DNA from: JAAXKN01 sp050258815
GTDB taxonomy: Bacteria; Bacteroidota; Ignavibacteria; Ignavibacteriales; SURF-24
Length of the DNA: 64,000 nt
Assembly (NCBI GenBank): GCA_050258815.1
Contig: JBLMZM010000115.1
Coordinates: 1-64,000 of the forward strand
Direction of reading: 5' to 3'
The notes beneath the pieces are model-generated. The model saw only the letters and a program-made list of their open reading frames with translations. It searched no databases and was not told the origin of the DNA. Position numbers and translations under genes: made by a program. Shown here in pieces: positions 1-9,140 of this stretch. Positions within the stretch are counted from its first letter, which is position 1. Every line of letters starts with the position of its first letter.

Positions 1-2
1 CC

Positions 3-455
3 GGAGCCATCGAAATTGCACTGGGCACGCGTGATCTGAAGAAAATGGGCAATATTACAAAACTCCTGCCCGTTGCATCCCAGACGTCTATGATTGCCTC
101 ACTTTCAATTTCCGGTATCCCGCCATTTAATGGCTTCTTTAGCAAACTGATCATCATTATCGCTGCAATTCAGGCCGGGTATCCGCTTTATGCATTATTT
201 GCTGTTATTGGCAGCCTTCTTACTCTGGCCTCCTTTATGAAAGTACAGAAATACGGTTTCCGCGGTGACCTGCTAATAGAAAGCATTGCAACAAAGGCCG
301 GCTGGCGCATGAATACAGCAATGATAGTCCTGGCAGTACTCTGCATTGCCACCAGCCTTATGATTATGCCTGGCATCAGGGAAATTATGCTGGACCCGGT
401 TGTCGACTCAATATTAAATAAAACTGGTTATGTGAACCTTGTAACAGGAAAGTAA
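3..455 (+). CDS. mrpD: MrpD/NuoM-like proton-antiporter subunit, 5'-truncated
   Basis: This is the C-terminal part of a membrane ion-translocating subunit of the NuoL/M/N-MrpA/D family; the reading frame is open from base 3 and the start lies outside the window. The visible piece begins GAIEIALGTRDL and contains the family-typical segment SISGIPPFNGFFSKL followed by hydrophobic helices. It is followed directly by MrpE, F and G homologues and a ferredoxin subunit, so I infer it belongs to an Mrp-linked group 4 membrane-bound hydrogenase (Mbh type) rather than to free complex I. A stand-alone Mrp Na+/H+ antiporter is the alternative, but the downstream ferredoxin and hydrogenase protease genes argue against it. 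MrpD and NuoM cannot be separated on this fragment alone. Confidence 0.85.
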   Translation, partial: GAIEIALGTRDLKKMGNITKLLPVASQTSMIASLSISGIPPFNGFFSKLIIIIAAIQAGYPLYALFAVIGSLLTLASFMKVQKYGFRGDLLIESIATKAGWRMNTAMIVLAVLCIATSLMIMPGIREIMLDPVVDSILNKTGYVNLVTGK

Positions 456-476
456 AACTGTACATATGGGGATATC

Positions 477-992
477 ATGAAAATAAGAACAACTAGCCAT
501 TATACTGTATTTATATTATCTCTGCTATGCTGGATGGCCCTGACAAGCTTTAGTGATATACAGGAGATTATTGCCGGAATCATTATCTCTTTCATTGTAA
601 GTCTGGTTGCAGGCCATTTCCTTGTAACAACGGTAAAATCAAGACCGCTGTTGCTCAGGATCATATATTTCATCAGATACTTCACCGTCTTTACTTGGGA
701 AATGATCAAAGCTAATCTTCACGTTGCATATATTGTAATACACCCGCTGCTGCCGGTAAATCCCGGGATTGTAAAGATCAGGACACACCTCACAAAGGAT
801 TCAGCCCGTACCATACTTGCCGACTCTATTACACTGACTCCCGGAACAATGACCGTGGACATCAATCCTGAGAAAAATGAGCTCTATATACACTGGATAG
901 ATATTAAATCCCGTAATCCGTATGACGTCAATGAAAATACGGAAAATATTTCAGTCATATTTGAGAATATTCTGAAGGAGGTATTCGAATGA
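477..992 (+). CDS. mrpE: MrpE/MnhE-like subunit of Mrp-linked complex
   Basis: A 171-residue membrane protein of the MnhE/MrpE family. Hydrophobic segments lie near residues 10-50 and 60-95, followed by a soluble tail with the family-typical block DSITLTPGTMTVDI near residues 115-130. MrpE is a small subunit of Mrp antiporters and of the Mrp module in membrane-bound hydrogenases. The start has a GGGGA ribosome-binding site just upstream and lies 21 bases after the mrpD stop. Its stop overlaps the mrpF start in an ATGA, indicating translational coupling. Confidence 0.9.
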   Translation: MKIRTTSHYTVFILSLLCWMALTSFSDIQEIIAGIIISFIVSLVAGHFLVTTVKSRPLLLRIIYFIRYFTVFTWEMIKANLHVAYIVIHPLLPVNPGIVKIRTHLTKDSARTILADSITLTPGTMTVDINPEKNELYIHWIDIKSRNPYDVNENTENISVIFENILKEVFE

Positions 993-1342
993 ATGCAAAC
1001 CTCTGGAAAGCAATCAGGTGGTCCGTTGGACTTATATTAATAGCGGTATTTATATTCTTTAATTTTTTCGTTTATCATGGTGCCGTAGTTTTTAAGTTGA
1101 TCAATGTTTCTCTGTTCTCAGCCGTTTTTATTCTATACAGGGTGATCTTTGGCCCTACTTCGGCTGACAGAATTATATCAGTAGATATTTTTGGCGTGCT
1201 CACAATTGGTATACTTGCTCTGGTAGGACTCTATTATAAGGAATCTTTTTTTATGGATATTGGGTTGATCTGGGCACTTATGAGCTTTGTGGCCTCAATA
1301 GCGTATGCAAAAATTCTGGAAGGGAGGCAGCTAGATGATTAA
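989..1342 (+). CDS. mrpF: MrpF/MnhF-like subunit
   Basis: A 117-residue protein with three predicted transmembrane helices and the MrpF signature FGPTSADRIISVDIF near residues 54-68. MrpF is a small structural subunit of Mrp antiporters and of Mrp-type hydrogenase membrane arms. The protein has about 30 more N-terminal residues than a minimal MrpF, forming an extra hydrophobic segment. A GAAGGAG ribosome-binding site sits 8 bases before the start. It overlaps mrpE by 4 bases and mrpG by 8 bases. Confidence 0.9.
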   Translation: MNANLWKAIRWSVGLILIAVFIFFNFFVYHGAVVFKLINVSLFSAVFILYRVIFGPTSADRIISVDIFGVLTIGILALVGLYYKESFFMDIGLIWALMSFVASIAYAKILEGRQLDD

Positions 1343-1718
1343 TGAGACCGTCGGGATGATTTTTATTTTCATTGGCATCACATTCGATTTTCTTGGCGTA
1401 CTGGGATTGGTGCGTCTGCCGGATGTTTATAACAGGCTGCAGGCAGCCACAAAGTGCGTAACCTTTGGCTCTGCCGGAATTCTGTTTGGCATATTTCTAA
1501 TACAGGGATTTAGCAGCTTCGGATTCAAATGCCTGCTTGGAATAGTATTTATCTTCCTTACTTCTCCCGTTGCCGCTCATGCAATTTCGCGCGCAGCTCA
1601 CAGGTCGGGAATATCCTTGTGCCGGAATTCTGTTATGGATGCATACAAGGATGACAATGAATTCAGGGAAGAAACCGTGCTTAATGAGGACAACAATGAA
1701 GTAAAATCCGAACAGTAG
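1335..1718 (+). CDS. mrpG: MrpG/MnhG-like subunit
   Basis: A 127-residue member of the MnhG/MrpG family with three hydrophobic helices. The conserved stretch LGLVRLPDVYNRLQAATK sits near residues 22-40 and SPVAAHAISRAAH near 75-88. An acidic hydrophilic tail of about 30 residues follows the usual end of the family. The gene closes the run D-E-F-G in canonical Mrp order. A 107-base gap, longer than any other in this operon, then separates it from the ferredoxin gene. Confidence 0.9.
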   Translation: MINETVGMIFIFIGITFDFLGVLGLVRLPDVYNRLQAATKCVTFGSAGILFGIFLIQGFSSFGFKCLLGIVFIFLTSPVAAHAISRAAHRSGISLCRNSVMDAYKDDNEFREETVLNEDNNEVKSEQ

Positions 1719-1837
1719 ATTTCTAACTGCAATACTGATGCTGCTATTTAGCATTGCATCTGGTCATTGCCATATTACTGTGTCCATGGTTAACCCGCAG
1801 ATTCAGAATCTGAGTAGAATAATGGATGGAGAAAAGA

Positions 1838-2440
1838 ATGTATTTACCCAAATTACGCGAAATAAAAGAGGCTCTGAGTTCCTTGTTCTCGGCTCCCTAT
1901 ACGACAAGATTTCCTGCTGAACCTTTCATTCCACAAAAAGAATACCGGGGGTTTCCCAGATTTAACTCAAAATATTGTGTAGGCTGTGGAGCCTGTGCGC
2001 AGGTTTGTCCTGCGGGTGCAATTGAAGTATCCGATGACAGGGTCAATACTACAAGGACACTCCGCATCAATTATTTCTCCTGCATCCAGTGTGGCCAATG
2101 TCAGGAAAATTGCATTACAGAAAAGGGAGTCAGGCAGACAGATGAATACGCCGTTCTTGCGACTACACTGCATTCTGCCGAAGCATTCGAAGCCGTTACC
2201 AAAGAGCTTGTATTGTGCGACTGCTGCGGAGAAATAATTGCATGCAGAGATCATTTGATGTGGGTGCGCGACAGGCTGGGTGCAAAGGCATACAGCCATC
2301 CCAATTTTTTGCTCGAAACTCAGCGGCTTTTCTCTGAGGTCGATTCCTTAAAACCTAAAACCCGCCTGAGAAGGGAAGATTATATTAAAGAAGTGTGTCC
2401 TAAATGCCGGCACAAAATCGTGGTAGCAGATGAATTTTAA
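1838..2440 (+). CDS. Two-[4Fe-4S] ferredoxin subunit of group 4 hydrogenase (HycF/NuoI-like)
   Basis: An electron-transfer subunit with two [4Fe-4S] motifs, CVGCGACAQVCP (about residues 47-58) and CIQCGQCQENC (about 82-92), as in NuoI, HycF and MbhN. It should carry electrons between ferredoxin and the NiFe small subunit. The C-terminal half adds a CDCCG motif and a final CPKC pair, which resembles the extra cysteine-rich tail of HycF-type subunits and may bind another metal. I prefer the ATG at 1838 over the in-frame ATG at 1826, because GGAG at 1828-1831 is then correctly placed. The 3' end overlaps the maturation protease by 11 bases. Confidence 0.88.
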   Translation: MYLPKLREIKEALSSLFSAPYTTRFPAEPFIPQKEYRGFPRFNSKYCVGCGACAQVCPAGAIEVSDDRVNTTRTLRINYFSCIQCGQCQENCITEKGVRQTDEYAVLATTLHSAEAFEAVTKELVLCDCCGEIIACRDHLMWVRDRLGAKAYSHPNFLLETQRLFSEVDSLKPKTRLRREDYIKEVCPKCRHKIVVADEF

Positions 2441-2897
2441 GGATTTCAGGACTGAATTAAGCATCTATAGACCGGAAGAGATTGTCTTTGTCGGACTAGG
2501 CAATCTGTACCGGGGAGATGATTCGGCAGGATTGGTATTCCTGGACAAATTGAAAACCAGAGCAGAATTTATGGATTCTAACTTTATCTATGCACAGACA
2601 AACCCTGAAAATCATCTTAATGAGATATTGTCGTTTCATACCTCTGCAGTAATTTTTATAGATGCCTTCATGCCTGGTAATGAGAAAGATTGTATTACCT
2701 GGCTTAATGAGGAACAGATTGATAAAATCGGCATAAGCACCCATTCCTTCTCACTAAGCCTTATTGCCAGATACCTGAGACTCAATAAGCAGGTTGCAAT
2801 CAGGTTTCTCGGAATAAGTATTAAATCTAATAAATTTGGCGACACTATTTCCCATAGCACTTTGGAATTTATTGATGGGTTTTTCCTAAATAAATGA
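2430..2897 (+). CDS. hycI: [NiFe]-hydrogenase maturation endopeptidase (HycI/HyaD family)
   Basis: A 155-residue protease of the M52 family, which removes the C-terminal peptide of the hydrogenase large subunit after nickel insertion. The N-terminal motif GLGNLYRGDD (residues 22-31) is diagnostic. By position the nickel-sensing ligands should be Asp31, Asp78 (in FIDAF) and His105 (in STHSF), the spacing expected for HycI/HybD. It overlaps the preceding ferredoxin gene by 11 bases, so it is the last gene of the hydrogenase operon. Because the cognate large subunit is outside the window, the cleavage site cannot be checked. Confidence 0.9.
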   Translation: MNFKDFRTELSIYRPEEIVFVGLGNLYRGDDSAGLVFLDKLKTRAEFMDSNFIYAQTNPENHLNEILSFHTSAVIFIDAFMPGNEKDCITWLNEEQIDKIGISTHSFSLSLIARYLRLNKQVAIRFLGISIKSNKFGDTISHSTLEFIDGFFLNK

Positions 2898-2972
2898 CTG
2901 GGGATATTTTTTTGAATGTTCACAAATAAAAAATCCTGCTAATCGCTTAATTTACATTTCAGAGTAAAGAAA

Positions 2973-4364
2973 ATGAAAAATTTGCTCCCTTCATATTTTA
3001 CTCTTAATTTCTACAATATTGAAGACCTCAGGGCAAGGCTTGGCTGGCATATTAATCTGCGCTGGATCGCAATATTAGGAGTGCTCTCTTCCATTCCTGT
3101 AAGCCAGGAATTGTATTTCTATAAAATATCCTACAGCTCTATTGTATATATTACCAGCATTATGCTTTTGCTTAATCTCCTGTTCTTTTTTTTGTACAGA
3201 TATCTGCCCCTGATAAATGAGGTCTTTGAATTTATATATGCTGAAATTCAGATCATTACTGATCTGGTGATATTATCTTTCCTTATCCATTATTCAGGCG
3301 GCATCGACAACCCTTTTTATTTCCTTTATTTAGTTCCGAGCATACTTTCAGGAATAATATTTCCTGGCAGGCTGGTCCCCTTCTGTAATGCAATTGTCTC
3401 GGCAGGCCTTTTGACTGCCTGGGCAGTGGCTGAATATTTTGGATTCATTGAAAACTATAAACTGGAGGCTGCTCCAATTTCATTTTCAAGATTGATAATA
3501 TCAATTATTGCATTTTATCTTGTTAATTTCGTTGGCGTATATATTATCAACAATTTTATGCAGCGCTACCGCTCTCTGAAAGCCATAATTGACCAGAAGA
3601 ATATTCAGCTTGAGAAATCGATTGAGGATAGAAATAAAGCCTACCGGTTTGCCGCTCATGAAATGAAAGCCCCGCTTACGGCAATTAAAAGCACACTGGA
3701 CGTTGCTATTGATCTCTATGGGAATACTCTTAATTCTGAAATAAAAGAGATGTTATCCCGCGCAGAAATACGCTCTGCACAGGTACTGAACATGATAAAA
3801 GAACTAATAATCATTACACAGTACAACCTGGGTGTCGAAGAAATTCGCAGGGAATATATCGAATTTGTCAGCTGGCTGAAAGAAAACGTGGAACTGCAAA
3901 GACCTTATGCAAGACTAAAATCAATAAACCTTCAGTTTGTAAATATCTCCAAACACAGAGAAGTTGAAATTGACAAATCCGGAATGGAAAGGGTCATTAA
4001 TAACCTGCTGAATAATGCATTAAGGTATACACTAAGCGGAGGCAGCGTTACAGTTGAACCCTTCCTGAAAATTGACAGCTTTGGATTTTCAGTCACTGAT
4101 ACCGGAATTGGGATCGAAGAAGATGAAATGGCTAAAATATTTAACGAATTCTACAGAAGTAAACAGGCCAGACAGATCGAGAAGTTCGGCACCGGGTTAG
4201 GTTTGAATATTGTAAATGAAATTGTTAAGCAGAATGGAGGTACAGTAAGGGTTCATAGCATACCTGGAGTAGGAAGTACTTTCACGGTTTCCATCCCTTA
4301 TCAGCAGGAGGAATCTGTCACTGAAAGCGAAGAAGAAATCAGGAAGTTATTTCTGTTCGAATAG
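2973..4364 (+). CDS. Membrane-bound sensor histidine kinase
   Basis: A 463-residue kinase with about six transmembrane helices in residues 27-195, a short coiled linker, and a HisKA-HATPase core. The phosphoacceptor is His229 in AAHEMKAPLTAI. The N box reads NNLLNNALRYT, the G1 box DTGIGI and the G2 box GTGLGLNIV. There is no extracytoplasmic sensor domain, so it probably senses through the membrane segments. No response regulator is adjacent, so it is an orphan kinase. It lies between the hydrogenase operon and the convergent hyp operon, which suggests a role in hydrogenase or redox control, but this is inference from position only. Just 18 bases separate its stop from the hypE stop. Confidence 0.9.
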   Translation: MKNLLPSYFTLNFYNIEDLRARLGWHINLRWIAILGVLSSIPVSQELYFYKISYSSIVYITSIMLLLNLLFFFLYRYLPLINEVFEFIYAEIQIITDLVILSFLIHYSGGIDNPFYFLYLVPSILSGIIFPGRLVPFCNAIVSAGLLTAWAVAEYFGFIENYKLEAAPISFSRLIISIIAFYLVNFVGVYIINNFMQRYRSLKAIIDQKNIQLEKSIEDRNKAYRFAAHEMKAPLTAIKSTLDVAIDLYGNTLNSEIKEMLSRAEIRSAQVLNMIKELIIITQYNLGVEEIRREYIEFVSWLKENVELQRPYARLKSINLQFVNISKHREVEIDKSGMERVINNLLNNALRYTLSGGSVTVEPFLKIDSFGFSVTDTGIGIEEDEMAKIFNEFYRSKQARQIEKFGTGLGLNIVNEIVKQNGGTVRVHSIPGVGSTFTVSIPYQQEESVTESEEEIRKLFLFE

Positions 4365-4382
4365 AAAGCCGGCTAATCATTT

Positions 4383-5450
4383 TCAGCATATTCTCGGCAG
4401 TAGATTGCCCGAAAGCATGTCAATAATTCTGCTCGTGCCAATTGCATTTTTCATTACCACAATTCCCGGATGGGCATCTACAACCCTTCCGATTATTTGT
4501 GCTTCGGCTCCAAGTTTATGCGAACGCATTCCGGATAATACTTTCCCGGCATCCTCTGCACTGACAAATACAATGGCTTTTCCTTCATTTGCAACGTACA
4601 AAGAATCAAATCCCAGCAGCTCACATGCCGCCTTAACTTCTTCTTTTACCGGTATCCTGCTTTCTTCAATTTCAATCCCCAGTTTAGCAGTCTGAGCAAT
4701 TTCATTTAATGAACTCGCAACTCCTCCTCTGGTAGGATCTCTCAACACATGAATATTCCTTGAAATATTTAATACCTCAGCAACCAGGTCATTTAATGCA
4801 ACAGTATCGCTTTTGATCGTAGTCCCGAATTCCAGCCCTTCCCTTGCTGAAAGCACAGCTATACCATGTTCAGCAATACTTCCGCTGAGAATTATTGCGT
4901 CTCCGGGACAGCAGTTGCGGGGCGATATGTTTACCCCCATTGCTACAACCCCAATACCCGAAGTATTTATATATATTTTATCCCCCTTCCCGCGCTCAAC
5001 AACCTTAGTATCTCCGGTAACAATCTCCACACCAGCAATTTCTGCCGCCGTCTTCATTGAACGGGCTATTTTCAACAAGTCATCTACACAGAATCCCTCC
5101 TCAAGAATAAACCCCGCAGAAACATAAAGTGGTCGTGCTCCACACATTGCCAGATCATTTACCGTTCCATTAATGGCCAGACAGCCGATATCTCCCCCTG
5201 GAAAGAAGACCGGCTGAACCACATATGAATCAGTAGTAAAAGCATAATGAATTCCATCCTGTTCAAAAACAGCGCCATCATGTTGCTGATTCAGCAGTTC
5301 ATTGTCAAACTGACTAATAAATATTTTATTAATCAGATCATGGCTTAACAGACCTCCGCCGCCATGGGCAAGAAGTATCCTGTCATATTCCGATTTGGGA
5401 ACCGGACACGCAGCTGCCAATTTGTCCACAGAGTCTCTTACATTATTCAT
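4383..5450 (-). CDS. hypE: Hydrogenase maturation protein HypE
   Basis: A 355-residue protein of the AIR synthase/PurM-like fold. HypE accepts the carbamoyl group from HypF on its C-terminal cysteine and dehydrates it to thiocyanate, the source of the CN ligands. The terminal sequence LPRIC with Cys as the last residue is diagnostic and intact. Other landmarks are LAHGGGG near residue 28, TTDSYVV near 71 and VLRDPTRGGVASSLNE near 236. The start forms an ATGA overlap with the hypD stop. It is the last gene of the hypABFCDE operon. Confidence 0.97.
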   Translation of the reverse strand: MNNVRDSVDKLAAACPVPKSEYDRILLAHGGGGLLSHDLINKIFISQFDNELLNQQHDGAVFEQDGIHYAFTTDSYVVQPVFFPGGDIGCLAINGTVNDLAMCGARPLYVSAGFILEEGFCVDDLLKIARSMKTAAEIAGVEIVTGDTKVVERGKGDKIYINTSGIGVVAMGVNISPRNCCPGDAIILSGSIAEHGIAVLSAREGLEFGTTIKSDTVALNDLVAEVLNISRNIHVLRDPTRGGVASSLNEIAQTAKLGIEIEESRIPVKEEVKAACELLGFDSLYVANEGKAIVFVSAEDAGKVLSGMRSHKLGAEAQIIGRVVDAHPGIVVMKNAIGTSRIIDMLSGNLLPRIC

Positions 5451-6547
5451 GTCTGTGCTCTTATGTATTTTTTATTTCTGTAATAAGCTGCACAGGTACC
5501 TTCGGAAGATACCATCGGGGCTCCCGATGGCCTTGCGGGCACACACACACTGCCGAATAGTTTGCATTCAAAAGGCTTTTTCACTCCGCGCAGCACCTCA
5601 CCTGCAATGCAACCTGCAGATTCTCTGGAAGTTTGCATTTCTATTTTAAATACTCTTTCAGCATCAAACTCCCTGAATTCATCTTTCATCTTTAACCCGC
5701 TCTTCGGTATTACTCCAATTCCCCTCCAGTTCCTGTCAGTTATTTCATAAACCCGTTCTATTATCTTACGCGTTTGCGTGTTCCCGAAGCGTTTTACCGA
5801 GCGGGAATATTGATTTATGACTCTATACTCTTTCTTCTCCAGCATCTCTGTAACGTACAGAATACCCTGCAGGATATCTACAGGCTCAAATCCGGTTACG
5901 GCAATAGGGACGTGATGCTTTTCCGAAAGCTTTATGAAACCTTCATAGCCTGCGACCGTGCATACATGCCCGGGAGCCAGTATGCCCTGAATCCGGGATT
6001 CTGTTGAAGAAAGAATCATATCTACAGCAGGCAGGACCAGCATGTGCGAACAAAGCATGAAGAAATTGTTTATTTTCTTTTCCAAGGCCCAAATAACAGC
6101 CTGAGCATTTGCCGGAGCAGTTGTTTCAAATCCAACGGCAAAGAATACGACCTTCTTATCTTTTTCATTTTTGGCGATTTTCAGCGCATCCAGAGGTGAA
6201 TAAATAATCCGCACATCAGCACCTTCTGCCTTTGCCGATAAAAGATCCCCCTCAGAACCTGGAACGCGCAGCATATCCCCGTATGAGACGAGTATTATAT
6301 TTTTTTCACGCGAAATACTTATCGCCCGGTCTATTATTTCCAATGGTGTTACACAAACCGGACACCCTGGTCCATGTACTATCCTTATTTTATCCGGCAG
6401 TAATTCCTCCAACCCATATCTTAAAATTGTGTTTGTTTGTCCCCCGCAAACTTCCATTATCGCCCACTGCCCCCTGCAGGCGGTACTGATTTTTTCTGCA
6501 AGGATTCTTACTGCATCAGCATTTCTGTATTCATCAATGTAACGCAT
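5447..6547 (-). CDS. hypD: Hydrogenase maturation protein HypD
   Basis: A 366-residue scaffold protein that, with HypC, holds the Fe(CN)2CO precursor and carries a [4Fe-4S] cluster. The family motifs MEVCGGQT (near residue 32), GPGCPVCVTP (near 60) and GFETTAPA (near 144) are intact, and cysteine pairs for the cluster are present in the C-terminal third. It overlaps hypC by one base (TAATG) and hypE by four (ATGA), so hypC-D-E are translationally coupled. Confidence 0.97.
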   Translation of the reverse strand: MRYIDEYRNADAVRILAEKISTACRGQWAIMEVCGGQTNTILRYGLEELLPDKIRIVHGPGCPVCVTPLEIIDRAISISREKNIILVSYGDMLRVPGSEGDLLSAKAEGADVRIIYSPLDALKIAKNEKDKKVVFFAVGFETTAPANAQAVIWALEKKINNFFMLCSHMLVLPAVDMILSSTESRIQGILAPGHVCTVAGYEGFIKLSEKHHVPIAVTGFEPVDILQGILYVTEMLEKKEYRVINQYSRSVKRFGNTQTRKIIERVYEITDRNWRGIGVIPKSGLKMKDEFREFDAERVFKIEMQTSRESAGCIAGEVLRGVKKPFECKLFGSVCVPARPSGAPMVSSEGTCAAYYRNKKYIRAQT

Positions 6548-6795
6548 TATCTTAAACCCTTATCCAAACCTTTTTCAGCTTCCAGAATTATTCTCAGGGT
6601 AGTTTCGGCTTCCTTTTGATCTACTATGCTTATTGCAAATCCAACATGAACCATGACATAATCTCCGATGGCAGCTTCCGGCAGAAAATCCAGGGAAACC
6701 TGCCTGATGATTCCGCCAAAGCTGACATTTGCAAGCCGGGCAGATGAATCAGATTCTATAAATGAAATTATTTTTCCTGGGATTGCCAGACACAT
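6547..6795 (-). CDS. hypC: Hydrogenase maturation chaperone HypC
   Basis: An 82-residue HypC/HupF chaperone with the invariant N-terminus MCLAIPGKI; Cys2 binds the iron precursor and docks to HypD and to the large-subunit precursor. The motif GDYVMVHVGFAI near residues 44-55 is also typical. It starts 15 bases after hypF and overlaps hypD by one base. The length is normal for the family. Confidence 0.97.
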   Translation of the reverse strand: MCLAIPGKIISFIESDSSARLANVSFGGIIRQVSLDFLPEAAIGDYVMVHVGFAISIVDQKEAETTLRIILEAEKGLDKGLR

Positions 6796-6810
6796 ATGTT
6801 CTCCTGATAT

Positions 6811-9138
6811 TTACTTATATCGTCGCAACTTTATATTTTGTATCTGCTTTATTGCATAATCGATCTGACCTAACGACAGGCCCCCATCATTCGGAGGAAC
6901 CCTTTTATGCCGGTATACTGTATAGCCATTTGCCTGCAATCTTTTAATTGCTTTTTCAAGCAGAAATATGTTCTGAAAACACCCACCCGTAAGTATTATT
7001 TTATTCTCACCTGAAAGCTCTGCTACTGCATTGATAATTTCCACGAGTGTATTATGAAATTTGGCCGCTATAACTGAGGCCGAAATATTATTACTTGATT
7101 CCGACAGCATCTCTTCAAACAGCATACCCCAGTCAACTGTATTAAGTTTATCTTTTATTTCTACTTTATACCCATAAAAGCCCTGTTCATCCTGATCAGC
7201 AGCAAATTCCAGCATCGAAGCAGCCTCACCTTCGTATGTGGATATTATTGAGGTTCCCGTAAGTGCTGCTGCTGCATCGAATAATCTTCCCATACTTGAG
7301 GTTTTAATACAATTAATATTACCCTCTAGCATTTTTTTCAGAACACCTATTTCTCTTTCTGAAAAATAGCTCAACAATTTCATTTGCTTTTTCCAGAGTT
7401 CCTTTCCATAAATCTCATATACCACCCCAAGTGCTGAACGCCTTGGATCTCTTACTGCTGTTTCTCCGCCGGGTAGAGGGAACTTTCTAAGCTGTGCAAA
7501 ATGATCATACCTTACCCCATCGGTTAAAAAGAACTCACCACCCCAGATCGTTCCATCAGATCCATAACCGGTTCCGTCCCATGATATTCCCAGAGCCCTG
7601 CCTTCGATCTGATTATCAGCTCTGCAGGATGCAATATGCGCAATATGATGCTGCACCATAAACAAGTCTTTATTGCTTCCTGCATATTTTGTTGAAAGAT
7701 AATCCGGATGAAGGTCACAAGCCACAAGTTCAGGCCTTAAAGAATAGAATTTTTCAAAATCTCTTATTACACTCTGAAAACTTTCCATTGCCTGCGTGCT
7801 CATCAGGTCACCAATGTACTGGCTCATTAAAACATTATCGTTTACATTTATTGTTATTGAATTTTTCAACTGGCCCCCGGCAGCTAAAATTGTCTTGTTA
7901 GCCCTGGGTCCTGTTAGTTTTAGAGGTAAAGGAGAATATCCCCTGGCACACCGCAGCATCATTATCCCATCAGATATTACCCTAACAACAGAGTCATCCA
8001 CATACCGCAAAATGGGCCTGTTATGTATGAGAAAATAGTCAGCTATCCCATTCAGCCTTTCCAGGGCCTCGTACTCATCAATGCACATTGGCTCATCAGT
8101 TATGTTACCGCTGGTGACTAATAACGGATTGCCTGTTTCTTTCATGAGCAGATGATGCAGCGGTGTGTATGGAAGCATGATACCCAGATACGGGTTATCT
8201 GGAGCAATAAATATTGAGACGTCTGGCCTGCTAAAATACCTTTTTCCCCTGGTTTGTCCCTGTAATGCATTATCTCTTTTTCGCAGCAGCAAAATGGGAG
8301 ATTCAACCGAGAGCAGCTCCTTTTCTTCAAGCCGCGATACCAGGCATACTTCTCTTATGGATTCAATATCAGGAAACATCACTGCAAAAGGTTTTCTGGG
8401 ACGATGCTTTCTCTCACGCAGCCGGTTTATCACTTCATCATTACAGGCATCAGTAATAAGCTGAAATCCGCCCAGCCCTTTTACTGCAATTATTTTCCCC
8501 TGCCTGAGAAGCCGCACTGCTGCAAGAACTGACTCATGATATGAAGCAATGGTCCTTCCTTTCCCGTCCCACAGTTCAACATGTGGCCCGCATTCAGGAC
8601 ATGCAATCGGTTGAGCATGGAATCTCCTGTCAGATGGATCTTCATATTCACTTCTACACTCTTCACACATATGAAAATCTCTCATCGAGGTGTTTTTACG
8701 GTCATAGGGAAGGGAATATATTATTGAAAAACGGGGACCGCAATTTGTACAGTTGATGAACGGATATAAATACCGGCGGTTGTTTTTATCAAACATTTCT
8801 TCCAAACAGTCCCTGCATAAAGCCACATCCGGAAGAATTAGCGCCGAGGCATTCTTCCCCGTTAAGCTTTGTCTTATTATAAAAGTGGAGTAACCGGCAG
8901 GATCACTATCAAGACACTCAATTTTACTTATGGTTGCCAGGTGTGGACTTTCAGTTTTTATGCGCAATAAAAATGATTCCAACGAATCACTTTCGCCTTC
9001 AGCATCAATATGGATCCCTGAACTGGTATTTTGTATATATCCGGCAAGATGCAGTTCATTTGCAATCCTGAATACAAAGGGCCTGAACCCGACTCCCTGT
9101 ACAGCCCCGCATATCGAAATTTGAAGCCGCCGCACCAT
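6811..9138 (-). CDS. hypF: Carbamoyltransferase HypF
   Basis: A 775-residue enzyme that converts carbamoyl phosphate and ATP to carbamoyl-AMP and transfers the carbamoyl group to HypE. Domains in order: acylphosphatase (residues 1-90, VQGVGFRPFVFRIA), two zinc fingers made of four CxxC pairs (about 108-185, including CRDC, CTNC, CEEC and CPEC), a YrdC-like domain (about 200-390) and the Kae1-like carbamoyltransferase domain with HHIAHIASCRA and LTGGCFQN. All hallmark motifs are present and the length is normal. It begins two bases after the hypB stop. Confidence 0.97.
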   Translation of the reverse strand: MVRRLQISICGAVQGVGFRPFVFRIANELHLAGYIQNTSSGIHIDAEGESDSLESFLLRIKTESPHLATISKIECLDSDPAGYSTFIIRQSLTGKNASALILPDVALCRDCLEEMFDKNNRRYLYPFINCTNCGPRFSIIYSLPYDRKNTSMRDFHMCEECRSEYEDPSDRRFHAQPIACPECGPHVELWDGKGRTIASYHESVLAAVRLLRQGKIIAVKGLGGFQLITDACNDEVINRLRERKHRPRKPFAVMFPDIESIREVCLVSRLEEKELLSVESPILLLRKRDNALQGQTRGKRYFSRPDVSIFIAPDNPYLGIMLPYTPLHHLLMKETGNPLLVTSGNITDEPMCIDEYEALERLNGIADYFLIHNRPILRYVDDSVVRVISDGIMMLRCARGYSPLPLKLTGPRANKTILAAGGQLKNSITINVNDNVLMSQYIGDLMSTQAMESFQSVIRDFEKFYSLRPELVACDLHPDYLSTKYAGSNKDLFMVQHHIAHIASCRADNQIEGRALGISWDGTGYGSDGTIWGGEFFLTDGVRYDHFAQLRKFPLPGGETAVRDPRRSALGVVYEIYGKELWKKQMKLLSYFSEREIGVLKKMLEGNINCIKTSSMGRLFDAAAALTGTSIISTYEGEAASMLEFAADQDEQGFYGYKVEIKDKLNTVDWGMLFEEMLSESSNNISASVIAAKFHNTLVEIINAVAELSGENKIILTGGCFQNIFLLEKAIKRLQANGYTVYRHKRVPPNDGGLSLGQIDYAIKQIQNIKLRRYK

Positions 9139-9140
9139 TT

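Noticed and set aside
1738..1920. 60-codon plus-strand ORF between mrpG and the ferredoxin gene
   Set aside because: It overlaps the ferredoxin gene out of frame and has no recognisable features.
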